DNA of 64,000 nucleotides from Gnetum montanum (Eukaryota > Streptophyta > Gnetopsida > Gnetales > Gnetaceae): NCBI GenBank assembly GCA_015680685.1, contig MNCI01037638.1, positions 69,307 through 133,306 of the forward strand, in the 5' to 3' direction. The notes below the pieces were generated by a model. That model was not told the DNA's origin, did not search any database, and saw nothing but the letters and a program-made list of their open reading frames with translations. Shown one piece after another: positions 45,337-56,732 of this stretch (positions within the stretch are counted from its first letter, which is position 1; every line of letters starts with the position of its first letter). The position numbers and the translations under genes are program-made.

Positions 45337-48300
45337 CTACACATTCCCCTTATTACCACCTCCATCTACTTCACCCAACTCCACATCTACCTCATGAGGA
45401 TCTTCCTCATGAAGATCTTCTTCGGGTAGGTTCTCTTCATGGGGGTGATCCTCTCTGTGAGGCTCCTCCTCATGGGGATCCTCTTCGTGCCGATCTTACA
45501 ATTTGACATGAGGCAAACATTAGCGTTGTAATCAAAATCACGCGTAACAAAAATACAACAGTGGAACAACTTACCTATGATGGTCCTGCGTCGGCCTAGA
45601 AAGGAATTTGTTCCAAGCTGACTGATAGTCATCGCATAATCTCGTCCTCAATGAGCTCTACCCAAATGCCTTCTCCTAGATCAGTTCCATCCTTGACCTT
45701 CCCCTTTTCCATAGGAGTCCACCAAGGTGGCCCAGGGAAAAAGGAAGGGATAGTGGTCTCCTCATCAGGGAGGTTCATCTCTCTCTCAGGGGAGACACTC
45801 ACTATCCCTTTTTCTTGGAACTTTTCATATGCTCCAAAAGCACTGATGACATCGAGGAATAGCCAAAGGGATTGTGCTTCAACCATGAAATATCTATAAT
45901 GTCGGTAGTAGGCAGCACATTCCTGCTTATACATGTGTTTATGATTTTTTTATGCCTACCCCCATTCCTGGACCATCGCACTATAGTCCTTCCAATCTTG
46001 GTTCTTCTAGGCTAGGAGATCCATTTGCATTAGTTGCTCAATGATCTCACGGCTGGCTTGGACATTGTTCACGGGTGTAGTCAATTACAACCATCCGCCA
46101 ATTCCCATCATTGGTATCCTGAGCTTGCAGAAATTCGTTCCTAGACTCAAGGTCCTCCACCATGGTAGCAAGGGTGGTTTTCTCTTTTTCTACTTTCTGC
46201 AACCTCTTCCAGAGATCTTCATTGATGTTCTGACTCTCCCATAGAGAATAGGCTGAGCACAATGCACATTTACGCATCTCATTGTAAATGTGACATGACA
46301 CTTCAATCACCTCTAGTGAGGGTTCAGGGGCAGCATCTACATCGATAGGCTCTTTGGAATCCCATTTGAGACAAGATGATGTAACACAATGAAATTTAGA
46401 TGCGACAGGATAACATAATGTGAAAGTTTCAACAATTCCTATGTAACAATAGTGATGTACCGATCTCAAGATTGATTTGTTCCAAGCAACCGATTATATT
46501 GTTAACAATTCCCTCCATGAAAGAAAATTTGTCGAGGGCCTCAACCCAATGTTGAGTAGGGGTTGCTGACGAAGGTATGCCACTATTATCAGAAGTGCCT
46601 ACTACATAAACAAAACGAGTTAAACATAACATAGTAGATAAAGATAAAATTTGAGATGCTACAATAGTTCAAAGCTCCTATCCAACAAACCCTCAGGGGT
46701 AATAGTGGGAGGATTTCCCATTGAGGAAAGGTCAAGTAAGTGGTCAAACCCACAAGCGACGAACCGCTCCTCCCTTTCTAGCCCATCTAAAAGGGCTGCA
46801 ACATCTTCTACACTCATCTTCCCTTCAAACATAGGAGCCTGTTTACTACCCACGTTGTCAACAGGGGCCTCCTTTTCCAAAACTGGGGCCCCTTCCCCAC
46901 ACCATAGGACTATAACCCCTATTTCAAGGATCAGTCCCTCCACATCTTTCCCTCTTCCTGTAGAACACATCACAGTTAGCAAAACTTTACTCACTTCCCA
47001 CAAGAGCTATGCAATGAAAAAACATCTATACATAGCGTAATATACATAAAATAATCACGCATTACTCTACTTACCAACCAAGGGATGGCTCCTGTGAAAC
47101 TTAATGCGCAGTTTCCTCCCCTCTTCACTAGTCGGGCTGGGAGAATCCATGGTGTAACGATGCTTTTTCCACTGAACCAATGAGGCTACTATCTTTGCTA
47201 CTAGGCACTTCCCCTTTGACACACTACCGATGTTAGAAGGGGGTGCCCCACCCATGCTATCTCAGCCATGGAAAGCACACACCACCTGATCCCTAGTCAT
47301 TATTGAAAATGAGTCTTCGATAGCTTTAGGAGGATCTTGGGATTGGATGGTGCAGAAGACCTAGCAAATCCACGGCTTGGAGATCTAGTTACAATCTTGC
47401 TGCACCCAGAATCCATCCTTTTGAACCACCAGGAATTTGGAAAAACACCACAAACAAGCTATGAAGAAGAAAAAATGCACGTTGAAACGAGACTTAAGCT
47501 TCTTGCAAAGCTTGACCATTTTAGCCTGTAGGCCTTCAACAAGGTACTTGGCCTAGTTATATTGTGTTCCCTCTTCCATAACCTCCCACATGATCCAAGC
47601 CTACTCTATTCCAAGGATTTTTCCTTGGGAGGGTAGCTTGGGGAAGGCACGAGCATGGAAGAGGGGGCAAGTGGTGCTAGCCACCTCTAGCTGGATCTTC
47701 TCAACGTAGATGCATTTCTGCTTTTTTTTAGCCCCTATCCACTCCTCCATGTCCTTCTGATGTTTAGAACTCTTTTTGGATTTCTCTCCCACTGGGAGGC
47801 CATCAAAAGGAATGCCAGAAAAGTCAATGAATAATTGAGCATTAATATCAAAACTCATGTGCATGTTACGCATGCGCATGTGAAAATGCTCAGCTTGTTC
47901 ATTGAAGGAGTTGACTAGGGCCAACATTTTGACTACTGGGACATTGGGGGTTACAGCTAGAAATAGCTCCATCAGTCCAGCTTCTTGGAGGTTATTGGTT
48001 ATGGCACCTGGGGCTGCTTTGTGGCAAAGCCAATGTTGTGCCTCATTTATATCACCATAGCAGAAGAAGATGGTGGCTACATCATGCCCAGAGGCTATCA
48101 CCGTGACCTCTCGCGATTCTTTAACTATAAACATAAAATACAAAAAAAGGGTTAGACAAAACAAAACACCCATAAAATCTTAAACACTGTTTTCATCCCG
48201 TAGGGTCACATAGTTGATCAGCATAGCGTAACTTACCACATCTAAAAGGTAAAGGAAACAGTGGGAGGTTCACTTGCACGTCTTCAATAGTGATGTGACA

Positions 48301-49693
48301 GTCCAAAGTCCACTCCCTATCTAGCCATCCAGAGTTTCTACACTTGACAAAGAATTTGGCATACAAGATAGGGTAGTGTTGGATTTCAAATCTTAGTTAT
48401 CCCAGGACACCAGTACACATGTTGCTGATGGAAATCAATTACTTTATGCCTATTTGGGCCATGGATAACACGTCTGTATCACCCTGGAGACCATCCGCAT
48501 TGATAAAGAACCTATGCCATAGAATACAGAAAACTGTTTACATCTAACACAAAATCAGATAGTAGTTAACAAATCATAGCACCTTGACAGCACTTACCTG
48601 CTGGCATAATACACGGTGCCAAGTAGGTTCTGAAAATAGGTGATGAGATGATGAGCTATGAAAAACATATTGTAGGAGTGATAACAATTAAACCTAGGAA
48701 TCTTCCAGATCCATGATAAGGGCCTCAAACCCTTGATGCACTATTCATGATCTCTTCCACCTACGGCCTCGATTGACCCATCCACCAGAAACATGAAGAT
48801 GCTTTGTGTTGACCCAACCAGTAGTGTTTCCAGAATGGTGGCAGCCATCTCGACCTACAGATGCGACCAAAAAATTACGCTAAAGTTATGAAACAAAAAT
48901 TGCAGGAACTCCCATGCGCTCGTTCGGAACCAAATTGCCTCTCCCCCTACACGAGCATGGGAAAGAGGAACATTGGCCATGGGGACATTTAGATAGCATA
49001 GAATGCCTACAATGTCTAGAACGATCAGGATGGGCTTTAGCGTGACCCTTTACAATAAAACACATTACCATTAGAAAATAGTTTAGACATGCTAACAATG
49101 CCAAAACAAATCGAAAAGGCTCACAAGAATTTGTTATGCAACACTGAGGTTCTCACTACCTTGACTTCCAGAAAATCACATGTTATGCTAGAGATGCACT
49201 ACCAAAATTACCCAAACCCTTACAATAGTGCAAGGTCTATCTATGACAACAACGATAAAGGTAATACAACATATTGTCCTAGTGTAACATGCGACCATTA
49301 CAGGCAAGACAATAGAACCCTGCTTCCGCTACGCAAGGGTACAACACCTAGACTCCTAACCAGTTACATGTTGTGTTTGTACAACATTACCCATGATCAC
49401 CCAAACCCTTACGATGATAGCGGTAATATTACAAACTCCCATAGTGTAACTAACATAGGCAGGTATCGACACCCAACGCAGTGCACATTTTTGAAACAAA
49501 TACAAATTACAACACAATGACAATGAAAATGGCCCAACACATATATCACACAAGGAAGGTGAAGAACGACTTACTGGGCAAGTGGAGTAGCCTCCCGAGT
49601 TTTGACTCATGCCTTCAAAATTTTCCCCAGACTTTCCCATACTTCATCGATCCTAGCCAACTTGGCATGTTTGCATTCAGTCTTTGGTGTCAT
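45337..49693 (-). pseudogene. Antisense eight-exon gene of G (FCP1-like N-terminus), decayed
   Basis: Exons from 5' to 3' on the minus strand: 49,693-49,575, 49,047-48,598 (450 nt), 48,511-48,237, 48,124-47,075, 46,957-46,682, 46,601-46,461, 46,378-45,575, 45,494-45,337. Intron phases at the first four sites (2, 2, 1, 1) equal those in E, and intron lengths are close (86 vs 88, 117 vs 116 nt); intron 1 is longer (527 nt). Exon 2 reads LIVLDIVGILCYLN, EFLQFLFHNFSVIFWSHL and NLLGTVYY, keeping the first Asp of the FCP1-type motif. Exon 4 holds VVKMLALVNSFNEQ and FSGIPFDGLP. Exon 7 is coiled-coil-like (WKRLQKVEKEKTTLATMVED). The last exon is a His/Glu-rich acidic tail. Stops, a lost donor after exon 5 and a lost acceptor before exon 7 show decay. 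About 1,090 residues; function unknown. Confidence 0.75.
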
Positions 49694-50252
49694 TATTACA
49701 CCTGAATAACCTTTACGAAATCGTCAACTTACGCTTACCTTCTGCTTTAACCTAACTCAACTTCACTATGCTTGCAGTTTACCTTAAGGACGAACCATCT
49801 ACTTATAAGCGTGATGGTGAAAACTTGTTGTTTTCATGCCCAATCAGCACGGAACCTTCCCGAAGTGTAGTAATGTCAGTTTAACATGAAGGGTAAAATT
49901 GTGTCATTAATCTCGTAGAGATCACATTAATTATGGTCTAAAAGAACCCTAAACTAATGCATAGCTTATCGTCTCATAATCTGGTCGCATTAACTACAGT
50001 CCGAAAAGATCCTAAACTAGCTGTTTTGCCACACTAGACACACCACATTATACTTTTAGCCATAGTCTGTGAGGACTTTAAGCTAGCACCTAGGAAGCCT
50101 TGCTTGCTATTTTCTTACAAACTCTGTATATTGCAACGGTTTGCTAAGATGTTAAACTGGCAGCCTTTTCGACACGTACCTCTAGAGTCTTGTATCATTT
50201 CATCATGTTAACAAAAATAATTTAACTACTTCCTTTCTTGGTAGTTTTGTAG
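49694..50252. repeat. Short-motif array between antisense gene and RT (G), with candidate sense splice acceptor
   Basis: Copies of a CTACAGTCCGAAAAGATCC.AAACTAGC-like motif occur from 49,865 to 50,185. A good sense-strand acceptor follows: TTTAACTACTTCCTTTCTTG and then TTTTGTAG ending at 50,252, just before the RT frame. Ogre-type elements splice out an intron between protease and RT; the antisense gene here would lie within it. Confidence 0.6.
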
Positions 50253-51300
50253 GTCGGTTTGCAAATGGACAAAGCTTTGCTTGCACCCGTAGCCCTAACA
50301 GGCCCATACAAGGAAACCTTTAGATAGCCTAATCTTGCAATGATAGGGACCAACACCTCCTCCTATGACATAACCATAGTAGCCTTAGAAGTATCCCTAG
50401 ACTGGCTAGAACATTTGGCCCAAGCTCTAGACCTAGAGGCTAGTGATGTGACCAAGGATACCCTCATTGAGGTCTCTGTGGTTACACACAAAGGAGAAAG
50501 AAAAACTCTGAAGGTCAATTCTCTCCTTGACCAACAAACGCAGAATGATATGTCTCGAGTTCTTCAAGATAACGTTGCGGTCTTGGCATGGTTGTACGAA
50601 GACATGCCAGGTTTAGACCCATGACTAATACAACACAACATCATGTTAGACCCACGTATTGAAGTGGTTAGACATAAAGCATGAAAGATTAAGCCCGAAA
50701 TCACGTTGGCAGTGCGTGATGAAATCACTAAGCTATATCAAGCTGGTTTCATTCGTGTGGTTGATTACTCAAATTGGGTGTCAAACATCATTGTCGTTTC
50801 TAAGAAAATAAGAGGAATACGCATCTGTATAGACATCCGCGATCTGAACAACGCAACAGTTAAAGATAATTTCCTATTACCAAGTATCGACCATCTTATC
50901 GATACAACAGCTGGACACACTTTACTATCCTTTATGGATGGGTTTTTGGGATACAATCAAATCTGTATCAACCCAGAACATCAACTGACTACAACTTTCA
51001 TGACCCCCTGGGGAACTTTCTGTTATACCATGATGCCTTTTGGGCTAAAAAGTGCTAGAGCAACTTATCAACATGCCATGACGTATATCTTTAGCGATTA
51101 TCTCTTAGAGAGATTGAACGACTACGTAGATGACATAGCTATTAAATCTAGGAAGTTGGTAGATCACCCTAAGGATTTAGAGTTAATCCTTAAACGATGT
51201 CTCAAGCACAAGCTATGAATCAACCCAAGAAAATGTGTGTTCGGAGTCAAAACTGGATGCATGTTGGGGTTTGTAGTGTCAGAGGCTGGCATATGAGTCG
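50253..51300 (+). pseudogene. Reverse transcriptase of G, decayed
   Basis: N-terminal part VLAWLYEDMPGLDP (50,580), then EITKLYQAGFIRVVDYSNW, RICIDIRDLNNATVKDNFLL, FMDGFLGYNQICINPE, TPWGTFCYTMMPFGLKSARA and NDYVDDIAIKS (active site YVDD near 51,120). All RT motifs are in order. The frame 50,706-51,218 is open; stops lie before and after it (near 50,622 and 51,216). Ty3/gypsy RT, secure. Confidence 0.9.
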
Positions 51301-51770
51301 ACCTTGACAAGGTTAGGGCCATCATTAACCTAGCACCACCTAAAAACCTCAAAGAACTGCATGGGTTGCAAGGTAGGTTACAGTTTATCAGAAGGTTCAT
51401 CTCGAAGTTGACAGATAAGTTACATCCCATGCAGCATTTGATCAATAAGGGGATTAACTTCAAATGGACCGAGGACTGTCAGCATGCTTTTGATGGCTTA
51501 AAGAAAGAGCTGTTACATATTTCAATAGTTTTCCCACCACAAATGGATCATCCCTTCTACATTTACCTGGAAAGTTCAGATATGTCCATAGCTGCGTTGC
51601 TGTGTCAAAAGAGGGATGACGGGTCAGAAATCCCCATCTATTATCTAAGTCACGCTCTATTTGCATACAAAACGAGGTACAATGAAGTAGAGCATAACTG
51701 CTTGGCATTGGTTTTTATGCTTAAGAAATTTAGACACTATCTTTTTTGCAGCTAGGTTAATATAATTTGC
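51301..51770 (+). pseudogene. First RNase H (gypsy type) of G, decayed
   Basis: Follows the RT connection (KNLKELHGLQGRLQFIRRFI). Landmarks HPFYIYLESSDMSIAALLCQ, PIYYLSHALFAYKTRYNEVE and LALVFMLKKFRHYLF. The usual catalytic D of the first motif is a E/S-type sequence here. Open from 51,366 to 51,755. Confidence 0.85.
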
Positions 51771-52460
51771 AAGAAAAACATTCTATGGGCCATCATGAAA
51801 AATCTATACGAGAGTAGTAAGATAGCCCGATGGAAAGCCATCACAGCAAAATTTGACTTACACTACGTTGGCCAATCTTCTATGAAAGGCCAAGCGATAG
51901 TCAACCAACTTGTAGCATCACCTGTTAACGAACAGGCGACAATAGAGTCTGAATTTCTAGATAAACATGTACATAATTTAAGCCTTGTATCAATAGGCCT
52001 CGAAGCGACGTTACACTTTGATGGAGCTTCGACTACTAGAGGTGGCAGTGCCACCACTGTCATCACGCATTCCCCTGAGGATGTTTGCCCATTGGCTTAC
52101 CACCTGGAATTTTCCTATACAAACAATGTGGCAAAATACAAGGGGCTCCTCAGGGGACTATTAGCAACTAGAGAACTAAATGTTCAACACCTGGTAATCT
52201 GAGGCGATTTAGTGCTCATTGTCAATCAGATCACAGAAGTCTAGGCCTACAAAGCCATGCATTTGCAACCCTATTGCGATATGGATAAAGACCTTCTAAA
52301 AAAATTTACAATGACTGACGTTTGACACGTTTCACATAGTGAGAACACCATAGCTGATGCACTAGCTACGCTAGCTTTAAATGTGCCATCACATTTGTTC
52401 ACCACCTTGCCCGCTTTAATGATGGAATGTACAGATCCTATCATCCAAGTAGCACAAATC
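51771..52460 (+). pseudogene. Second, archaeal-type RNase H of G, decayed
   Basis: After a linker with KIARWKAITAKFDLHYV, a second RNase H fold starts: LHFDGASTTRGGSATTVI (first catalytic Asp near 52,020), YTNNVAKYKGLLRGLLATRE (Glu position replaced by Lys in AKYK where AEY is usual) and GDLVLIVNQI (Asp near 52,206, after a TGA), then SHSENTIADALATLA. Two RNase H domains in a row are the hallmark of the Tat lineage. Confidence 0.85.
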
Positions 52461-53720
52461 TCTTCTTTAAGTACGGAAGAAATGCCAGAATGGTATGATA
52501 ACATTAAAACCTACCTTCTACGTGGCGAACCATTGCACGAGTTGACATCTGCATAAAAGGATGCAATCTGCAAGTGTGCCAAGAAATATGTCATCATCGA
52601 AGACAACACTCTCTGTAGGCGCTCCTTTGATGGGGTATTGTTAACCTATGTTAATAATGACCAAGTGCAAAGAATAGTTAGTGAAGTCCATGGGGGACTA
52701 TGTGGAGGACACATAGCCCCATGAGCCATGGCCACAAAAATCAGATGCTTAGGGTACTACTGGCCATACATGGAATGAGATTTCTTTACTAAAGTTAAGA
52801 CATGTGACACATGCCAGCATTATGCAAATCTAATACATGTGTCACCAACTGAGTTTCATACCACACAGATCGCTTGGACATTCCAATGATGGGGGCTAGA
52901 CATCATAGGTCCCATCACGCCTAAGTCTTCCGTAGGACATAGTTTCATTATCACTGCCATTGATTACTTCACAAAATGGGTTGAGGCTATTCCCTTATGA
53001 AAGAATACATCTCAATAGGTTTTCCATTTTATCTTGGATAACATAGTAACAAGGTTTGGACTTCCCATGACTATTGTGACTGACAATGGGATACAATTTA
53101 GTAGTACTGAAACCAAATCTTTCTGTAATAACCTTGGTATTAAGCAATCTTTTTTCTCACCATATTAACCACAAGCAAATGGTCAAGTGGAAGCAACAAA
53201 TAAGGTGGTTATCAATTTACTGAAGAAGATGCTCAGCAACAACAAGAAATGATGGCATGAGAAAATCCTCTATGTGTTATGGGCCTATCGTACGATATGC
53301 ACAACAGCTACGGATAGGACACCATATAGCCTAGTCTATGGATCTGAAGTAGTGTTGCCCCTTGAACTACAAGTTCCTTCACTGCGGATGGTCCTCTCCA
53401 TGATTATAAATGAGACTCAACACAACAAGTCCAAGATCGTGGATCTAGACTCAATGGAGGAGAAGTGCATCCAGACACTTAACCACATCAAAAAATATCA
53501 GGACAGACAAAGGTAGAAGCATCATCGCAACCTACATCAGTGACTAATCAAGAAAGGAGACTTGGTCCTTAAAGCCGTTCATGAACCAGTGAGCAAATTC
53601 TCTGCAAGTTGGGAAGGCCCCTTCCTAGTCCTCAACACATATGACAACGGAGCATTCAGGCTAGTAGACATCAACGACAATGAACTTGCAAACCTGGTGA
53701 ATCATATGTACCTAAAGTAG
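52461..53720 (+). pseudogene. Integrase of G, decayed
   Basis: Zinc-binding part: VHGGLCGGHIAP (52,687) with VKTCDTCQHY (52,795). Core: GLDIIGPITPKSS (first Asp, 52,900), TIVTDNGIQFSSTET (second Asp, 53,080) and NGQVEATNKVVINLLKKML (Glu, 53,190). C-terminal KGDLVLKAVHEP and FSASWEGPFLVLNTYDNGAF form the GPF/Y module; stop at 53,718-53,720. In-frame stops are few and mostly TGA/TAG at Trp, Gln or Arg positions. Confidence 0.9.
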
Positions 53721-53739
53721 TACCACATTTAGGCGTCAG

Positions 53740-54185
53740 CTTGGCTACGACATAAGGTAACAATCATCCACTATGACATAAAATTGGTGCTGTAACAAAT
53801 GTCCACTATGACGTAAAACTAGCAGTGTTGTACATGTCTGCTACGATGTAAAACTAGCATTTTTTGCACACGTCCATCATGATGCTAAATTGGCAAGGCT
53901 TTCGACCATTTTCCACGATGTAAAACTAGCAAGGTAAGCATTCGTCTGCTAAGATGTTAAACTAACACAAACTTGTCCCTGGGTCACGACACAAAACTGA
54001 CACCCATAGCATGATCTGCTAGGACCATAAACTAGCTCTTCCACCATCTACTACGATGTAAAACTAGCATACTTCAGTCTACCCAGACTTTAAACTGGGA
54101 CCATGGTTCACTGGGACTTAAAACTAGCAATGACTGTCTACCATGACCTAAAACTGGGATCTGCCAACAGACCATCCATGAAACA
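53740..54185. repeat. Short-motif array after integrase (G)
   Basis: About eleven imperfect copies of CTACGATGTAAAACTAGCA, spaced roughly 35-40 bp. It is the third array in G; its motif equals the one flanking the antisense gene in both families. Confidence 0.8.
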
Positions 54186-55396
54186 AGTGGGCCTGGCCAT
54201 TTTTGCACAACATCCCCATTAGAAAGAACGAGTAGGACGTTAGAACAGATGCAACACTGCTACCTCCCTCCCCCTAGCATTCTACTGATTCCTCGGATAT
54301 GTTGAAGGGCATACTTCTGACCCCTCGGAGTTGCCGCCATAACGGTCACTCAACAATTGTAACTATTGAGGTCAGCATTACCAATTGAAGCCCCAAGGAA
54401 ACTATGGTCACCCATAGCCTTGGTTGCCTCCAGCTGCTGCCACCGTCAGGGTCTGGCTTCTCAGATTCATCTGACTAGCTCTTTGCCTAGTTAGATGGAT
54501 AAGATGAACCTAGCTGTCAACGACGAATTCCTGAGCCGCAGTATCAAGAAAAGGACCCTTGTCTTTTTTGCTACGGCCCCCTTTCCATGGCCCACGCTCC
54601 CCTTTCTGCTTCGAACGGCACTTGTTTCAATAGCCTTCCCAGCGGTTAGGATAGTTGTTTTTGTTCTTTGCACTTTGTTGCATTTTGCAGGTTACTTACT
54701 ATAATAGCATTGTTCAAAGATGCATTCACTAGGAGGGCGAGGCGTCATAGCATTTCAAGGTGGCTACTCAGACTAGCCTAACTACTTAGGAGTGCAGACC
54801 CTGCCTTTCCCCTCCATACACCTTACCTTACTTTTTCCCTCTCTTATCCTTGCAACTACCCTTACTTTCTCCTCCCGTTTGTACAAGATGTAAATGTATA
54901 GGGAGCCTTTTGCACATGATAACCATCACATCCATGAACTGGCATAACGCAACTTGCCTCATGGAATGCATCTATAGGTAGGTTAAGACCCTATATAGAC
55001 ATAACGCAGCTCGTTAAAAAAAGAAAAAAACAGAAGCAGGAAAAGCCAGGTAAAATGGATGAAATGCAACTCATCCAGGCCATATGAGCATAACACAACT
55101 TGCCCAAGCAAGCACGACATATATAGTGCAACAGCATAACCTCTCGCGAAAAACACTAGCAAGAAGTTATCTAATAACATGTTTGTGAGGTATCCTACTC
55201 GCACTTGAGTCTTCCCTAAACCTCTCTCCCTCACACTTGTAAAATCCCTCTTCTACTCCTTATGCTCCCAAACTTCGCACTTTCAAGTTTGACAAAGCAA
55301 CATCCGAGCAGCAGCAGACGAATGGTGTTGGTATCTTTACCTCTGTGGTATTTTGCATTCTTTGTCGATGTCTCTCAGGCAAGCCCTCCAAACGTC
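54186..55396 (+). other. 3' untranslated region of G
   Basis: No conserved frame. At 54,935-55,135 there are four or five copies of GCATAACGCAACTTGCC-like sequence. Open frames such as 54,495-54,704 have no recognisable product. Confidence 0.5.
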
Positions 55397-55412
55397 AACA
55401 AAGAGGGGCCAT
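55397..55412 (+). promoter_or_regulatory. Polypurine tract of G
   Basis: AACAAAGAGGGG then CCAT, directly before the 3' LTR start TGAAACACCG. The same tract occurs in E2. Confidence 0.85.
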
Positions 55413-56732
55413 TGAAACACCGTGAAATTTCAAGACCTCGATGATTCAGCAAAGTCTCGAAGTTTAGGCAAGGCTTTCCACAAGTGCAGCGTCAAGACAT
55501 TTGAGTGATGGAAGCATCAAAAACAGTTGCACATCTCAGCAAATTTTTTTGGCTGAGGGCCTTCTACGCTACACTATGCAGCTTGGCGTAGTAGACTTCA
55601 AGAGGATAGAATAGAACAAGGGATGCATGGTGACAACACTTCAACTTTGCAAGTTAACCATGTTTCAAAACCTTAACTTTTTGTGTATTACACCGGGTTA
55701 CGCTATGTAGCGTAACGCAAGCAACACAGTTGATATAGCCGCAACAACAAGGATAACAAAACTCAAATAGTAGTAGTTATTATGCCACGATATGCTTCCC
55801 AGTGTATCGTAGCGTAGCTGTGGGACAGTTTATTCTTTTTTCACCGAAGATTTTGAAATCCTTCAATGTGAAAGATAAGGTTAAAAAAAAGTTTTAAAGC
55901 ATGGTTATGCTATGCTACACTTTAGAGCATAGCATAGCGTAGCGTCACAACCTTCAGCTATAGCATGCTAGGTTAATGACATTCTACGGGCCCAAGACAT
56001 GCATCATCTAAACCTCATTCTTCTCCTAACCCTAATCCTATAAATACCCTGACAAACAATGCTCAAAGGGTTGGCAAATAAACAAAAAGATTTGGTAACA
56101 AAAAAAAGAAGAGGTTGAAAACATTTCAGGTAGTTAACGAAAGTTGGCAAGAGTATCGACGATGATAGAGAGAAGCCTTTTTGGCTAGAAATTGCAAGTT
56201 AGCAAACATTTTGCTTCAAGCCTAACTCCCTTGCGTCTAGATTGGCTAGTGAACAAGGTAGATTGGCCTTTTTCTTGTTTAATCTCTAAATAGCTTCTTG
56301 TTGGTGGCGGATACTTTGTCCAAACCGGAGTCCGCTTGCAAATCCCATTGTATTCATCATATTTGTCCATAAGAAAAATCCCAGATCTTGCGATCGTGCA
56401 TTTTCTAAATTTAATTCATCACATCTTGTTTACATTGATTTTTACAGTCATTTTGCATTGTTTACATCGTTTTCATTACCTTCAAGATCTAATCTTGGAG
56501 TAGATCTTGTTTTCTCATTAGTTGGTATTACGTTTTCATATCAAATCGTCATCTTGTTACACGATCGTTAACAAATTTACTGACCAAGTAAGTCTCTGTC
56601 TGATTGACAAGACCGTTCAGGGCACCTTGGATTCATTTTCTCTAGCACGGCCCTTGCACAGATCCAGGGTTGAATCTATGTACATGAAAATCCTCTTGGT
56701 GTTTCTAGCAACCAATGTTTTCCATCGTTATA
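55413..56732 (+). repeat. 3' LTR of G
   Basis: A 1,320-bp LTR matching 39,419-40,805. TATAAATA at 56,039-56,046. U3 has dense TACGCTA/TAGCGTA motifs (55,690-55,945). Confidence 0.9.

Larger units (their letters stand above)
39419..56732 (+). mobile_element. G: Tat/Ogre-like Ty3/gypsy retrotransposon with antisense gene
   Basis: A 17.3-kb element inserted into W2. Both LTRs begin TGAAACA and end CCATCGTTATA; flanks GAACT (39,414-39,418) and GGACT (56,733-56,737) form a 5-bp target duplication with one change, and the uninterrupted site survives inverted in W1 (near 11,865). Order: LTR, gag, protease, motif array, antisense gene, motif array, RT, RNase H, second RNase H, integrase, motif array, polypurine tract, LTR. 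The second RNase H places it in the Tat lineage. Many in-frame stops show it is dead. Confidence 0.9.

Noticed and set aside
47601-48173. 190-residue open frame on the minus strand that could be read as a separate gene
   Set aside because: It is part of exon 4 of the antisense gene plus intron 3 sequence at its start; exon borders and homology to E define the larger unit.
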